Below, in pieces: positions 1-9,527 of a stretch of DNA of 64,000 nucleotides. The stretch is from Gemmobacter sp034519525. Lineage in GTDB: Bacteria > Pseudomonadota > Alphaproteobacteria > Rhodobacterales > Rhodobacteraceae. The translations under genes and the position numbers were made by a program. The notes under the pieces were generated by a model. That model was not told the DNA's origin. It made no database searches and saw only the letters and a list, made by a program, of their open reading frames with translations. Every line of letters begins with the position of its first letter. Within the stretch, counting starts at the first letter, position 1. The stretch lies in NCBI GenBank assembly GCA_034519525.1, contig JAXHOJ010000028.1, positions 21,472 to 85,471 on the forward strand, given 5' to 3'.

Positions 1-968
1 GCGGCAAGGCTGCCCTTGGCCCAGGCGGTGCAGACCTTCCAGGCGATGGCCGGTATGATGGCGAGGCTGGCCAACAGCAGGATGGTGGCGGTGGTGCCGA
101 AGCCGTTGGCGTAAAGCGCCGAAACGAAGGCGGCCAGCGGGAAGGTGAAGGCGCCCCAGAGCGCGGAAAAGCCCGACTGGGTGAGCCAGCGCAGGCAGGC
201 CAGCAAGCCAAGGAAGATTACCGCCGCCAGAGCCAGCAGGCCGAGGCCAAGCTGCGGCAAGCCCAGGCTGGCGGCAACGGTGGCCAGCAGGCTGGCCGGG
301 GCCAGATGGATGGCGAGCAGCGGGCGCAGCGGGGCGGGCGGGATGCGGCGGATCAGCTGCAGCGCCGAGGCCAGCCAGATGGCGCCCGCCACCGGCAGCG
401 TGGCGAACAGGATCACCCGGCCCAGCAGATCGGCGCCCAAAGGCACGGCGGCCAGCGCGCCGATGATGAAGCCCACGAAATGCAGGTGCCAGACCGGCGT
501 GATCTCGCGCGCTTCAGCCGGGGCGGTGAAGAACAGGCGCAGCACCAGCACGGCCAGGCCCGCCTGCAGCACAAGGCCCGCCAGCAGCAGGCCCCAGGCG
601 GCCGCGGCGCTGTAGGGTACCAGGGCGGCTGCCGACAGCAGCGCCCCCAGCACCGCGGCAGACAGACCGGCGCGGCCCGGCAGGATGCGCATATCCTCCA
701 GCAGAACGCCGGGCCTGCGCGCCAGTTTCACCGCATATCCGAAAGCGGCAAAAGCCCAGAGTGCCACAGTGGCGCCCAGCAGCATCTCTGCCAGACCGGG
801 GGGCAGGCCCAGATACTCCATGCCGCGCCGCAGGCCGAGACCGAGGCCCAGAAGCCCCATGATGGCCGGGAAAACCGCAGGCGGCATCCGGGCGAACAGC
901 GCCGGGCGCCGTGGCGGAAATTCCGGCGGGGGAAACTGCTTCGGGCGGAAAGGCTTCGGGTCGGCCAT
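1..968 (-). CDS. SLAC1/TehA-type (TDT family) transporter, partial
   Basis: An integral membrane protein of the tellurite-resistance/dicarboxylate transporter and SLAC1 anion-channel superfamily; the substrate cannot be told from sequence. The reading frame begins at ATG 968 with an AGGAG ribosome site a few bases upstream and stays open to the window edge, giving about 322 residues. The family is usually near 320-340 residues with ten membrane helices, so only a short tail is missing. A proline- and arginine-rich N-terminus of about 25 residues is followed by alternating hydrophobic segments, with a conserved-looking PVWHLHFVGF stretch near the middle of the protein. It is divergent from the agmatinase-family gene. 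The family assignment rests on overall pattern and is fairly secure. Confidence 0.75.
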   Translation of the reverse strand, partial: MADPKPFRPKQFPPPEFPPRRPALFARMPPAVFPAIMGLLGLGLGLRRGMEYLGLPPGLAEMLLGATVALWAFAAFGYAVKLARRPGVLLEDMRILPGRAGLSAAVLGALLSAAALVPYSAAAAWGLLLAGLVLQAGLAVLVLRLFFTAPAEAREITPVWHLHFVGFIIGALAAVPLGADLLGRVILFATLPVAGAIWLASALQLIRRIPPAPLRPLLAIHLAPASLLATVAASLGLPQLGLGLLALAAVIFLGLLACLRWLTQSGFSALWGAFTFPLAAFVSALYANGFGTTATILLLASLAIIPAIAWKVCTAWAKGSLA

Positions 969-1121
969 CACATGCTCCTTGTCCTGCCCCATGCCTAGAC
1001 GATGCGGCGGCACTGGCAAGATGCAGCATTGCCACAGGGCCGGGCCACAGGCAGGGTTCGGGCCATCTTGCCAGCGCGCCCGCGCCACGGCAGCATCCCC
1101 CGGCACATGAGGGAGAAACAC

Positions 1122-2087
1122 ATGAGCGGCAGCTATGAAACCGGGCGGCTGAACCTGCCTTTCGTCGGTATTTCCACCTTTGGCAAACGGCCCTATGTGG
1201 CCGATTGGGACGCCATTGCCGCAGATGTGGCGGTGATGGGGGCGCCCTTCGATTTCGGCACGCAGTTCCGGGCCGGCGCGCGCTTCGGGCCAAGGGCGGT
1301 GCGCGAGGCATCGACCCTGTTTTCCTTTGGTCATGCCGGGGCCTATGACCATGAGGATGATTGCATCTATCTGGGCGGCGATGTGAGGATCGTGGATATC
1401 GGGGATGCCGATATCGTGCATACCGATACCGAAACCAGCCATGCCAATATCGAAACCGGCGTGCGGGCCATGCTGAAGGCGGGCGCCCTGCCGGTGGTGA
1501 TCGGCGGCGACCATTCGGTGAACATCCCTTGCATCCGCGCCTTTGCCGATCAGGGGCCGATCCATATCGTGCAGATCGACGCGCATCTGGATTTCGTCGA
1601 TGTGCGGCACGGGGTGCGGCATGGCCATGGCAACCCGATGCGGCGCGCGGCAGAACAGGCGCATGTGACCGGCATCACCGCGCTGGGCATCCGCAATGTG
1701 AGTTCCACCGCGAAGGATGGCTATGAGGCCGCGCGGGCCATGGGGGATGATATCCTTTCGGTGCGGCAGGTGCGCAAACTGGGGACCGAGGCGGTGCTGG
1801 CGCGCATCCCTCCCGGCGCGCGGGTCTATGTGACGATCGACATCGACGGCTTCTGCCCCTCGATCGCGCCGGGGACGGGCACGCCCTCGCATGGCGGGTT
1901 TCTGTATTACGAGGTGCTGGAGATCCTGCAGGGCCTGGCGCAGCAGCACGAGGTTGTGGGCATCGACCTGGTGGAGGTGGCACCCGATTACGACCCGACG
2001 CAATCGACCGCGATCCTGGCGGCGCAGGTGCTGCTGAACTTTCTGGGCTTCATCTTTCATGCGCGGTCATCCCGGCAGAACGAGTGA
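1122..2087 (+). CDS. speB: Agmatinase-family ureohydrolase
   Basis: Binuclear manganese hydrolase of the arginase/agmatinase superfamily, expected to release urea from agmatine or another guanidino compound in the cytosol. The 321-residue protein shows all metal-binding signatures: GGDHS at 128-132, DAHLD at 153-157 and DIDGFCPSIAPGTGTP at 240-255. I chose ATG 1122 because GGGAGA lies just upstream; an in-frame ATG at 1107 lacks a ribosome site. The superfamily also includes guanidinobutyrase, guanidinopropionase and guanidine hydrolase, and substrate cannot be settled from these motifs, so the gene symbol is the family default. The 3' end overlaps the convergent FemAB-like gene by 21 bases. 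Confidence 0.85.
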   Translation: MSGSYETGRLNLPFVGISTFGKRPYVADWDAIAADVAVMGAPFDFGTQFRAGARFGPRAVREASTLFSFGHAGAYDHEDDCIYLGGDVRIVDIGDADIVHTDTETSHANIETGVRAMLKAGALPVVIGGDHSVNIPCIRAFADQGPIHIVQIDAHLDFVDVRHGVRHGHGNPMRRAAEQAHVTGITALGIRNVSSTAKDGYEAARAMGDDILSVRQVRKLGTEAVLARIPPGARVYVTIDIDGFCPSIAPGTGTPSHGGFLYYEVLEILQGLAQQHEVVGIDLVEVAPDYDPTQSTAILAAQVLLNFLGFIFHARSSRQNE

Positions 2088-2876
2088 GGATGGGCCAAGG
2101 CTGACCAGCCGCGCGCCGGTGCCCAGCTTGAACCGGGCGAGGCCGGGGTTGGTGGCATCCACCGCGCCCAGATCAAGCCGCTGCACCCCCTGCCCGCGCA
2201 GCACCAGCGCCGCCTGCCACAGCATCGCGGCATGGGCCTGTGCGGCGCGGCCTTCGGCCGAGGTCCAGCCGCAGTGATAGGTGGCGCCCTGCCCGTGGAT
2301 CAGCACCACGATCCCCGCCGCCAGCCGCCCGCCCGGCGACCAGTGCAGCACCAGCCGCCCGCCCTCCCACGCGGCCAGAAAGCCCGGCGGCAGGGCGCGG
2401 AACCCGCGCTGCCGGGCCAGTGTTGCGCAGCGCGCGGCCAGATCCATCATCACGCCTGCAGGGCCTTCGCGGATCGGCAGGGTTTCGCCCCGCAGCAGCC
2501 GGTTGCGCCATTTGCCCTGCAAGCCGCGCCGCAGATCGGCTGGATCGGGGCGCAGATCCCATTCGGCATGAAAGCGCGGCGTGACCAGCGGCACGAAGCC
2601 ATGCCCCGCCGCCCCGGTGCAAAGGGTAAGCCCCGGAAAACGCGCCAGCCTGCGCAGCAGCGGCCCCGCCTGCCCCGGCGGCCGGTTGATGACGCGCAGC
2701 CCCCGCCGTTCCAGCATCTGCGCCGCGGCGATCACCTGCCCGCCCTGCCGCAGCAGCACATGCCGCACCCTGGCGCCCAGCCGCGCCATGGCCTGCCCAT
2801 AGGCCCAGCATTGCTGCAGGGCCACGGGCCAGGGCAGCCGCCAATCCGATTCGCTTGTGATCCAGGTGATATCCAT
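2067..2876 (-). CDS. FemAB/GNAT-like acyltransferase-fold protein
   Basis: A 269-residue cytosolic protein that resembles the GNAT-fold proteins of the FemAB/BioF2-like group, in which an acyl or aminoacyl group is moved to an amine. Supporting features are the N-terminal WITSESDWRLPWPVALQQCWAYG stretch (positions 5-27), the central KWRNRLLRGE segment, and the C-terminal ending LDLGAVDATNPGLARFKLGTGA (about 235-256), which follows the FemAB pattern of a substrate-dependent 'G...KxGfG' tail. No partner gene hints at the substrate, and no strong ribosome site precedes ATG 2876. It converges on and overlaps the agmatinase-family gene by 21 bases. Family level only; a specific reaction should not be assumed. 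Confidence 0.6.
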   Translation of the reverse strand: MDITWITSESDWRLPWPVALQQCWAYGQAMARLGARVRHVLLRQGGQVIAAAQMLERRGLRVINRPPGQAGPLLRRLARFPGLTLCTGAAGHGFVPLVTPRFHAEWDLRPDPADLRRGLQGKWRNRLLRGETLPIREGPAGVMMDLAARCATLARQRGFRALPPGFLAAWEGGRLVLHWSPGGRLAAGIVVLIHGQGATYHCGWTSAEGRAAQAHAAMLWQAALVLRGQGVQRLDLGAVDATNPGLARFKLGTGARLVSLGPSSLVLPG

Positions 2877-3011
2877 GCGCCGATTAACGGGCCGGAAATC
2901 TTTACATGAGATGAAGGCGGCATGGAAAACCTGCCGCCTCCGCCCCGTTTCACGCTCTGGCTGCCGCTGCTGATCGCGGCGGTGCTGTCGGCGCTGTGGT
3001 TGCTGCTGCTG

Positions 3012-4097
3012 TCAGCGATAGAGCAGCGAGCGCCCGTTGTGGAACAGGTGGATCTTCTTCGGATCGGCGGTCAGGCTGACCTGCCGGTGCCGCAGCCCCG
3101 GGTTGATGCCCGGCAGCTTGGCCACCACCTGCGCCGCCTCGCCCTGACGGCGGAAATACAGCAGCGTCACCTCGCCCAGGGCTTCGGTGAATTCCACCTC
3201 GCCGGTGAACAGCGGCTGGCCATCGGTCGCCACCAGATCTTCGGGCCGCACCCCCAGATTGACCTTCATCCCCTGATCGGCGGCCGTGGTGGCGATGGCC
3301 GCCACCGCCTCGCCGCCATTGTCCAGCCGCACACGGGTATAGGCGCCGGTTTCCACCACCTCGCCCGCCATCAGGTTCATCGCCGGGCTGCCGATGAACT
3401 GCGCCACAAATTCGTTCTCGGGCCGCTCATACAGCTCCAGCGGGCTGCCCACCTGGCTGATGCCACCGCCCGCCAGCACCACGATGCGGCTGGCCAGCGT
3501 CATCGCCTCCACCTGATCGTGGGTGACGTAGATCATGGTCGATTCGGGCATCGCCTCTTTCAGCTGCGCAATCTCGATCCGCGTGGCCACCCGCAGCGCA
3601 GCATCGAGGTTCGACAGCGGTTCGTCGAACAGATAGACCTTGGGATCGCGCACGATCGCCCGCCCGATCGCCACCCGCTGCCGCTGCCCGCCCGAAAGCG
3701 CCTTGGGCAGCCGTTCCAGATAGGGGGTCAGCTGCAGGATGCGCGCGGCCTTTTCGACACCGGCATTGATTTCGGCGGCGGTCTTCTTCGCGATCTTCAG
3801 CGCGAATTCCATGTTCTGCCGCACCGTCATATGCGGATAAAGCGCGTAGGACTGAAACACCATGGCGATGCCGCGCTGCGCCGGGGGAACATCGTTCATC
3901 CGCACCGAATCGATGCTGAAATCGCCGCCCGTGATCCGCTCCAGCCCCGCGATCATCCGCAGCAGGGTGGATTTGCCGCAACCCGAAGGGCCCACGAACA
4001 CGATCAGCTCGCCGGTCTTGATATCGAGGTTGATGTTCTTCAACACCTTCACGTCGCCATAGGCTTTCTCGACGTTGACAAGCTTCAAATTGGCCAT
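3012..4097 (-). CDS. aglK: Alpha-glucoside ABC transporter ATP-binding protein
   Basis: ATPase that drives uptake of alpha-glucosides through AglF/AglG at the inner membrane. The 361-residue protein has Walker A GPSGCGKST at 36-44, a Q-loop glutamine at 82, the ABC signature LSGGQ at 134-138, Walker B YLFDEP at 155-160 and a switch-histidine motif YVTHDQ. The C-terminal third is a TOBE/OB domain of the MalK/UgpC type. It is the last gene of aglE-F-G-A-K and starts 12 bases after aglA ends. MalK-type ATPases are often shared between sugar importers, so it may also serve other permeases. Assignment to the alpha-glucoside system comes from the operon context. Confidence 0.9.
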   Translation of the reverse strand: MANLKLVNVEKAYGDVKVLKNINLDIKTGELIVFVGPSGCGKSTLLRMIAGLERITGGDFSIDSVRMNDVPPAQRGIAMVFQSYALYPHMTVRQNMEFALKIAKKTAAEINAGVEKAARILQLTPYLERLPKALSGGQRQRVAIGRAIVRDPKVYLFDEPLSNLDAALRVATRIEIAQLKEAMPESTMIYVTHDQVEAMTLASRIVVLAGGGISQVGSPLELYERPENEFVAQFIGSPAMNLMAGEVVETGAYTRVRLDNGGEAVAAIATTAADQGMKVNLGVRPEDLVATDGQPLFTGEVEFTEALGEVTLLYFRRQGEAAQVVAKLPGINPGLRHRQVSLTADPKKIHLFHNGRSLLYR

Positions 4098-4109
4098 ACC
4101 GCCCCTCCC

Positions 4110-5729
4110 TTATCCGCGCCGCGCGAGGCAGATCTGCCACGGGCCCAGCGTCACCTTGTTGCCTTCGGCGGGCTGGCTGCCCAGTTCCGCCCCGATCTGC
4201 TGCCAGCTCCCCTCCGGCAGCACCACGTCTTCGATACCCGCGCCGAGATTGAAGGCGCAGAACATCTGCGTCTCCCCATCCCGAAGGAACCGCGCCACCG
4301 CGCCTTCGGCGCGAATCTCGGTCATCGCACCGTCGCGCAGCACCGGATGGGCGCGGCGGAAGGCCAAAGCCTGCCGGTAATGTTCCAGCATCGACGCCGG
4401 ATCGCCCGCCTGCTCTGCCACCGCGCGGGCCAGATGCGGCGCCGTCACCGGCAGCCAGCTTTTCGCGGCGGTGGAAAAACCGCCCTGTGCATTGTCGCGC
4501 TGCCAGACCATCGGGGTGCGGGCCCCATCGCGGCCCTTGAATTCCGGCCAGAATTCAATGCCATAGGGATCCTGCAGATCCTCGAAGGCCACATCGGCCT
4601 CGGGCAGACCCAGCTCTTCCCCCTGATAGAGGCAAAGCGAGCCGCGCAGGCAGACCAGCAGCGACAGATAGCATTTCGCCGCCGCCTCGGTCAGATCCCA
4701 GCGGGTGATGTGGCGCACGGTATCGTGGTTCGAATAGCTCCAGCAGGGCCAGGCATCCGGCGCCGCCTTCGCCATGCGGGCAAAGGTTTCCTGCAGCGCC
4801 TGCGCCGTCAGCCGGGCCGGTTGCAGCATTTCGAACGGATAGCACATCTGCACCTTGTCGCCGCCCGAGGTATATTCGGCCATGATCTCCAGCCCGCGCT
4901 GGGCATCGCCCACCTCGCCCACCGCCGCTGCGCCATAGGGGCGCAGCACATCGCGGAAACGGCGCAGGAAATCGAGGTTTTCCGGCTGGTTCTTGTCGAA
5001 CAGATGCAGCTGGTGGTTGTAGGGGTTCACTGCAGGCGCGATACTGTCATTGCGCAGCGCAGGCGGCAGGGGCGGGTTGGACCGCAGGTATTTATCGGCG
5101 AAATAGAAGTTGATCGTATCCAGCCGGAAACCATCCACCCCCAGATCGAGCCAGAACCGTTCCACATCCAGCAGCGCATCCTGCACCGCCGGTTCGTGAA
5201 AGTTCAGATCCGGCTGCGAGGTCAGGAAGTTGTGCAGGTAATATTGCTGGCGCCGGGTATCCCATTGCCAGGCAGAGCCGCCAAAGATCGACAGCCAGTT
5301 GTTGGGCGGCGTGCCATCCGGCGCCGGATCGGCCCAGACATACCAGTTGGCCTTCGGGTTCGCCCGGTCACGGCGGCTTTCCTTGAACCAAGGGTGCTGG
5401 TCCGAGGTATGCGACAGCACGAGGTCGATCATCACCCGCAGGCCCAGATCATGCGCCACCGTCACCAGCTGGCGAAAATCATCCACCGTGCCGAACATCG
5501 GATCGACATCGCAGTAATCGCTGACATCATAGCCGAAATCCTTCATGGGCGAGGTGAAGAACGGGCTGATCCAGATCGCATCCGCCCCCAGCACGGCGAT
5601 ATGCGGCAGCCGCGCGGTGATGCCCGGCAGATCGCCGATGCCATCACCGTTGCTGTCCTGAAAGCTGCGGGGGTAGATCTGATAGATCACCGCGCCGCGC
5701 CACCAGGTTTCGTCATAAGGAAGGGTCAT
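4110..5729 (-). CDS. aglA: Alpha-glucosidase, GH13
   Basis: Cytosolic retaining glycosidase that releases glucose from imported alpha-glucosides such as maltose, sucrose, trehalose or isomaltose. The 539-residue protein has the GH13 barrel with nucleophile Asp204 in GFRLDTINF, acid/base Glu272 in AVGEVGD and the transition-state Asp336 in SYSNHD. The fifth conserved region reads QPDLN (172-176), the form typical of the oligo-1,6-glucosidase/alpha-glucosidase branch. There is no signal peptide, consistent with hydrolysis after transport. Six bases separate the aglG stop from this start, so the genes are almost certainly cotranscribed. Exact substrate range is not readable from sequence. Confidence 0.92.
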   Translation of the reverse strand: MTLPYDETWWRGAVIYQIYPRSFQDSNGDGIGDLPGITARLPHIAVLGADAIWISPFFTSPMKDFGYDVSDYCDVDPMFGTVDDFRQLVTVAHDLGLRVMIDLVLSHTSDQHPWFKESRRDRANPKANWYVWADPAPDGTPPNNWLSIFGGSAWQWDTRRQQYYLHNFLTSQPDLNFHEPAVQDALLDVERFWLDLGVDGFRLDTINFYFADKYLRSNPPLPPALRNDSIAPAVNPYNHQLHLFDKNQPENLDFLRRFRDVLRPYGAAAVGEVGDAQRGLEIMAEYTSGGDKVQMCYPFEMLQPARLTAQALQETFARMAKAAPDAWPCWSYSNHDTVRHITRWDLTEAAAKCYLSLLVCLRGSLCLYQGEELGLPEADVAFEDLQDPYGIEFWPEFKGRDGARTPMVWQRDNAQGGFSTAAKSWLPVTAPHLARAVAEQAGDPASMLEHYRQALAFRRAHPVLRDGAMTEIRAEGAVARFLRDGETQMFCAFNLGAGIEDVVLPEGSWQQIGAELGSQPAEGNKVTLGPWQICLARRG

Positions 5730-5735
5730 TGGGCC

Positions 5736-6864
5736 TCACTTCACGGAGCCGGCCAGCAGGCCGCGCACCAGATATTTCTGCATGGCAAAGAACACGATCA
5801 GCGGCACAGAGATCGACACGAAGGCCGAGGCCGCCAGAATTTCCCACTCGCCGCCCTTCGATCCCATCAGCTCGCGCAGCAGCCCGGTCATCACCAGCTG
5901 ATCGGCGCTGTTGCCGAGGAAGACGGTCGCCACCAGCAGGTCGTTCCATGTCCAGAGGAACTGGAAGATGGCAAAGCTGGCCAGCGCCGGAAAGGACAGC
6001 GGCAGGATGATCTTCAGGAAGATCTGGAAATCGGTCGCCCCATCGACCCGCGCGCTTTCGATGATCTCGCGCGGGAGGCCGACCATGTAGTTGCGCAGCA
6101 GATAGATGGCGAGTGGCAGGCCGAATCCGGAATGGGCCAGCCAGATGCCGACATATTCCTTGCCTATCCCCAGGCTGTTGTGCAGCTTCAGCAGCGGGAT
6201 CAGCGACAGCTGCAAGGGCACCACCAGCAGGCCGACGATCGCGGCGATCAGCAGGGCACGGCCCGGAAATTCCATCCAGGCGAGCGCATAGGCGGCAAAG
6301 GCCGCGATCAGGATCGGGATGATCGGTTGCCGGGATGGTGACAGTCATGGTGTTCAGAAAGGCGCGGCCAATGCCTTCGGCAAACAGCACGCGGTTGTAA
6401 TTGTCGAGCGTGAAGCGCGGCGGCGTGACCGATGTGACGAACAACCGGGGCGAACGACCCTCGAAGGCCACGGGCGAAACCAGCCGGTAATCGCCATTTT
6501 CCGCCACCGTGCCGGTGACCCCATCGTTCATCGGGGCCTCGGCGCCCGGTGCAAATTCGGTGGGCGCGCGGGAATTCACGCCGAAGGCCTTCACCTCGCC
6601 GCCCGCGCCGTCAAACACATTGCCCGCGATCACCCAGAGCGTGCCCTCTTGCTGCTGGCTGTCGGCTGCACCGGCGCGATAGACGATGTTCTGTTCCGAC
6701 GGAAACAGCGACATCCACCAGCCCGAGGTGGTGATCTGGTCACGGTCGCGGAACGACGAAACCAGAAGCCCGATGGTGGGCAGCACCCAAAGCAGCACAA
6801 GCGCCGCCGTGGCCAGATGCACCGCCCAGACGAGCGAGGATTTGGTGCCTGCGATATTGTCCAT
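5736..6864 (-). CDS. aglG: Alpha-glucoside ABC transporter permease (frameshifted)
   Basis: Inner-membrane permease of the MalG type. The N-terminal part (from MDNIAGTK, ATG 6864) carries one membrane helix and then an unusually long non-membrane insert of roughly 90 residues before the DNYNRVLF segment. The C-terminal part holds the remaining helices and the EAA loop (REIIESARVDGATDFQIFLK region) that contacts the ATPase. The two parts are in different frames. Removing one base near 6324 restores a continuous TVTIPATIIPILIAA reading and gives 375 residues. I regard this as a sequence error rather than a dead gene, because the flanking operon genes are intact. It starts 2 bases from the aglF stop. 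Confidence 0.85.
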
Positions 6865-6865
6865 C

Positions 6866-7858
6866 TCAGCGCATCTCCTTGCGGGCGTTACGGATGTTCC
6901 AGATCATGATCGGCGTGACCATGATCATGATGACCAGCGCCACAGCCGAGGCCCGGCCAGTGTCATTGCCCCGGAACATCCAGTCGAACATGAGATTGGC
7001 CAGAACCTGCGTGCCCCATTGGCCATTGGTCATGGCCAGCACGATATCGAACACCTTCAGCACGGTGATGGTGATCGTGGTCCAGACCACGGCGATGGTG
7101 CCCCAGATCTGCGGCACCTTGATGCGCGCAAAGATCTGCAGCGGCGAGGCACCATCCAGGATCGCGGCCTCGATGGTTTCTTCGGGGATGCCGCGCAGTG
7201 CGGCCGACAGGATCACCATGGCGAATCCGGTCTGGATCCAGACCAGCACGATCATCAGCAGGAAACTGTTGGCAGGTTCCACCGTCAGCCAGGTTTGCGC
7301 CTGCCCCCCCAGCGCCACCCAGAGGGCGTTCAGCACGCCCACCTCTGTCTGGCCGTCGCCGCGGTAATCATAGATGAACTTCCAGATCACCGCCGCGCCG
7401 ATGAAGGAAATTGCCATGGGCATGAAGATCATCGCCTTGGCAAAATTGCCCCAGCCGATGCGATCGGTCAGCGCTGCCGCGATCAGGCCAAAGAAGGTGG
7501 AAAGTGCAGGCACCACCAGCAGCCAGAGGATGTTGTTCTGCAGGGATTCACGGAATTTCAGATCGTTCAGCAACCAGGTGTAATTGCCAAGCCCCACGAA
7601 ATTATCGCCGGTGGCATCCATGAAGCTGAGCCAGATCGACACGAACAACGGATAGACCAGATAGGCCGCCAGCAGCAGCAGCGCGGGCATCAGGAACAGC
7701 CAGGGCCGGATCAGCGCGGCGCGGGCGATGTTGCGCCCGGCGTCAGGTCCGCGCGGCGGATAGATGCTGTCCAGCACCACATTGGAAAAGAAGAAATATG
7801 CCACGCAACCAAACACACCGATGACGATGGTGGCCATGGCCATGAAAAGTTGTTCCAT
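6866..7858 (-). CDS. aglF: Alpha-glucoside ABC transporter permease
   Basis: MalF-type inner-membrane permease, partner of AglG in alpha-glucoside import. The 330-residue protein opens with a hydrophobic helix (MEQLFMAMATIVIGVFGC) and has several further membrane helices. The EAA motif RGIPEETIEAAILDGASP near residue 230 is the coupling loop to AglK. ATG 7858 follows a GGGGAGGGGC-type ribosome site. It sits 70 bases downstream of aglE, and that gap contains a GC-rich hairpin that may lower expression of the membrane subunits relative to the binding protein. Intact frame. Confidence 0.9.
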   Translation of the reverse strand: MEQLFMAMATIVIGVFGCVAYFFFSNVVLDSIYPPRGPDAGRNIARAALIRPWLFLMPALLLLAAYLVYPLFVSIWLSFMDATGDNFVGLGNYTWLLNDLKFRESLQNNILWLLVVPALSTFFGLIAAALTDRIGWGNFAKAMIFMPMAISFIGAAVIWKFIYDYRGDGQTEVGVLNALWVALGGQAQTWLTVEPANSFLLMIVLVWIQTGFAMVILSAALRGIPEETIEAAILDGASPLQIFARIKVPQIWGTIAVVWTTITITVLKVFDIVLAMTNGQWGTQVLANLMFDWMFRGNDTGRASAVALVIMIMVTPIMIWNIRNARKEMR

Positions 7859-7894
7859 CAGTGCCCCTCCCCGGGTCTGACAAGATATGGGGGG

Positions 7895-7923
7895 GCCCGC
7901 CCGGCAGCGCGGACGGGCCGGGC
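7895..7923 (-). promoter_or_regulatory. GC-rich hairpin between aglE and aglF
   Basis: The aglE-aglF gap holds an inverted repeat (GCCCG and CGGGC outer arms, with further GC pairing inside). Hairpins at this place in binding-protein-dependent operons often protect the upstream message or attenuate the permease genes. No long T-run follows, so it is probably not a full terminator. Confidence 0.45.
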
Positions 7924-7928
7924 GATGA

Positions 7929-9284
7929 TTACTTCAGCGTGTCCCAGGTTTTCTGGATGTCGGCGGCAACGGCGGCCACATCCTTGCCACCCGAATAATC
8001 CACCATGCCGGTCCAGAAGGCACCGGCGCCGATGGCACCCGGCATCAGATCCGAGGCATCGAAACGAAAGGTGGTGGCGCTGGTCAGGATGTCGCCCATC
8101 TTGCGCAGCGTCGGATCGCCGTACACTTCGGGGTTGGCGCTTTTCAGCGGGGTCAGGAAGCCGGATTGCGCCATCCAGACCTCATGCGCGATGGGGGTCG
8201 TCAGGAAATCCATGAAGGCCTGCGCCACCGGGCTGTCCTGGGTGATCACAAACACCGTGCCCGCGCCCAGCACCGGCTGACCCAGATCCTTGCCTGCATA
8301 GGCCGGGAAATAGAAGAAATCCGCATCTTCGCCCACCACCGTGCCTTCGGGGAAGAACGACGGGATGAACGAAGCCTGCCGGTGCATGTAGCAGGTCGGC
8401 GGCGAGGCAAAGAGCCCCTTGGGCGCATCGCGGAAATCGGTGGAGGCAACGCCGCCTGCCCCGCCCGCCACCCAGGCATCATTGCGGGCAAAGGCGCCAT
8501 ATTCCTCGATCGCAGCCACGACCTTCGGATCATCGAAAGCCAGTTCGTTCGACACCCATTTGTCGTAATCTTCGGGCGTGTTCACCCGCAGCATCATGTC
8601 TTCGACCCAGTCGGTGGCAGGCCAGCCGGTGGCACCCCCCGACCCCAGCCCGATGCACCAGGGCGTGCCGCCATCGGCCACGATCTGATCCGACAGCGCC
8701 TTCAGGTCTTCCATGGATTCGGGGATGTCATAGCCCGCATCCTCGAAATTCTCGGGCACATACCAGACCAGCGATTTCACATCGACCTTGTAGAACAGGC
8801 CGTACAGCGCCTTGGTGCCATCGGCGCCCGCATAGGTGGACAGGTTCACCCAGCTGTCACCGGCGGCATAATCATTCTTCAGGAACTCGCCAATTTCCGG
8901 TTTCAGCACGGTCAGCTTGCCGCGTTTGGCCAGATCGGCGGCAAGGCCCGGCTGCGGGATCACCGCGATACCGGGGGGCGAGCCTGCCTCGACATCAATC
9001 ATCACGCGCTGTTCAAACCCGTCACCGCCGGAATATTCGACATCGGCGCCGGTGGCGGCCTCGAAATAGGCGATGACGCTTTCGAACAGCGCCTTGTCCA
9101 CCCCGCCCCAGGGCCCGTCGATCTTGAGCGACTGGCCTTTCAGATCATGCGCGGCCTTGAACGCATCGTAAGAGGCCCAGTTGAATTTCGCATCCTCGCC
9201 AGGTGCGAATTTCAGATCCTGCGCACCGGCCTGCCCTGCCACAAGTGCCAGCACAGCCGCGCCGGCAAACAGATTTCTTGTCAT
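7929..9284 (-). CDS. aglE: Alpha-glucoside ABC transporter substrate-binding protein
   Basis: Periplasmic binding protein that delivers alpha-glucosides to AglFGK. The chosen start, ATG 9284, has a strong GGGAGGAG ribosome site and gives 451 residues beginning with a Sec signal peptide (MTRNLFAGAAVLALVAGQAGA, cleavage expected after AGA). The mature protein has the extracellular solute-binding family 1 pattern, with aromatic-rich sugar-site segments such as WPATDWVEDMMLR and a C-terminal FWTGMVDYSGGKDVAAVAADIQ region. It is the first gene of the agl operon and faces the LacI-type regulator. A candidate operator lies about 70 bases upstream of its start codon. Larger in-frame starts upstream would destroy the signal peptide position. 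Confidence 0.92.
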   Translation of the reverse strand: MTRNLFAGAAVLALVAGQAGAQDLKFAPGEDAKFNWASYDAFKAAHDLKGQSLKIDGPWGGVDKALFESVIAYFEAATGADVEYSGGDGFEQRVMIDVEAGSPPGIAVIPQPGLAADLAKRGKLTVLKPEIGEFLKNDYAAGDSWVNLSTYAGADGTKALYGLFYKVDVKSLVWYVPENFEDAGYDIPESMEDLKALSDQIVADGGTPWCIGLGSGGATGWPATDWVEDMMLRVNTPEDYDKWVSNELAFDDPKVVAAIEEYGAFARNDAWVAGGAGGVASTDFRDAPKGLFASPPTCYMHRQASFIPSFFPEGTVVGEDADFFYFPAYAGKDLGQPVLGAGTVFVITQDSPVAQAFMDFLTTPIAHEVWMAQSGFLTPLKSANPEVYGDPTLRKMGDILTSATTFRFDASDLMPGAIGAGAFWTGMVDYSGGKDVAAVAADIQKTWDTLK

Positions 9285-9352
9285 ATCGCTCCTCCCGTAA
9301 GCTACCCTGCGGCGAAGGACCGATGGTTTCCGCAAGGATGCGGGAATCGGTT

Positions 9353-9366
9353 TCAAACCGCTTTGG
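9353..9366. promoter_or_regulatory. Candidate LacI-type operator upstream of aglE
   Basis: TCAAACCGCTTTGG has the AANCGNTT core typical of LacI-family operators and nearly symmetric arms (TCAAA/TTTGG). It lies about 70 bases upstream of aglE, in the divergent promoter shared with the regulator. Function is inferred. Confidence 0.5.
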
Positions 9367-9527
9367 ATGCCTCAACTAAGCGGGACGGGCCGTTTGTGTC
9401 AACCAAACTCTGCCATGCAGAGGGGCCAAATGCTTGTAATGCAAGCGCAGAAACCGGCATGTCGCCGCGCAGCGGGGTGTATATGTCTTTGACCTTGCGG
9501 TGTGATGTCGTTAGTGTCGGGCCGAAT

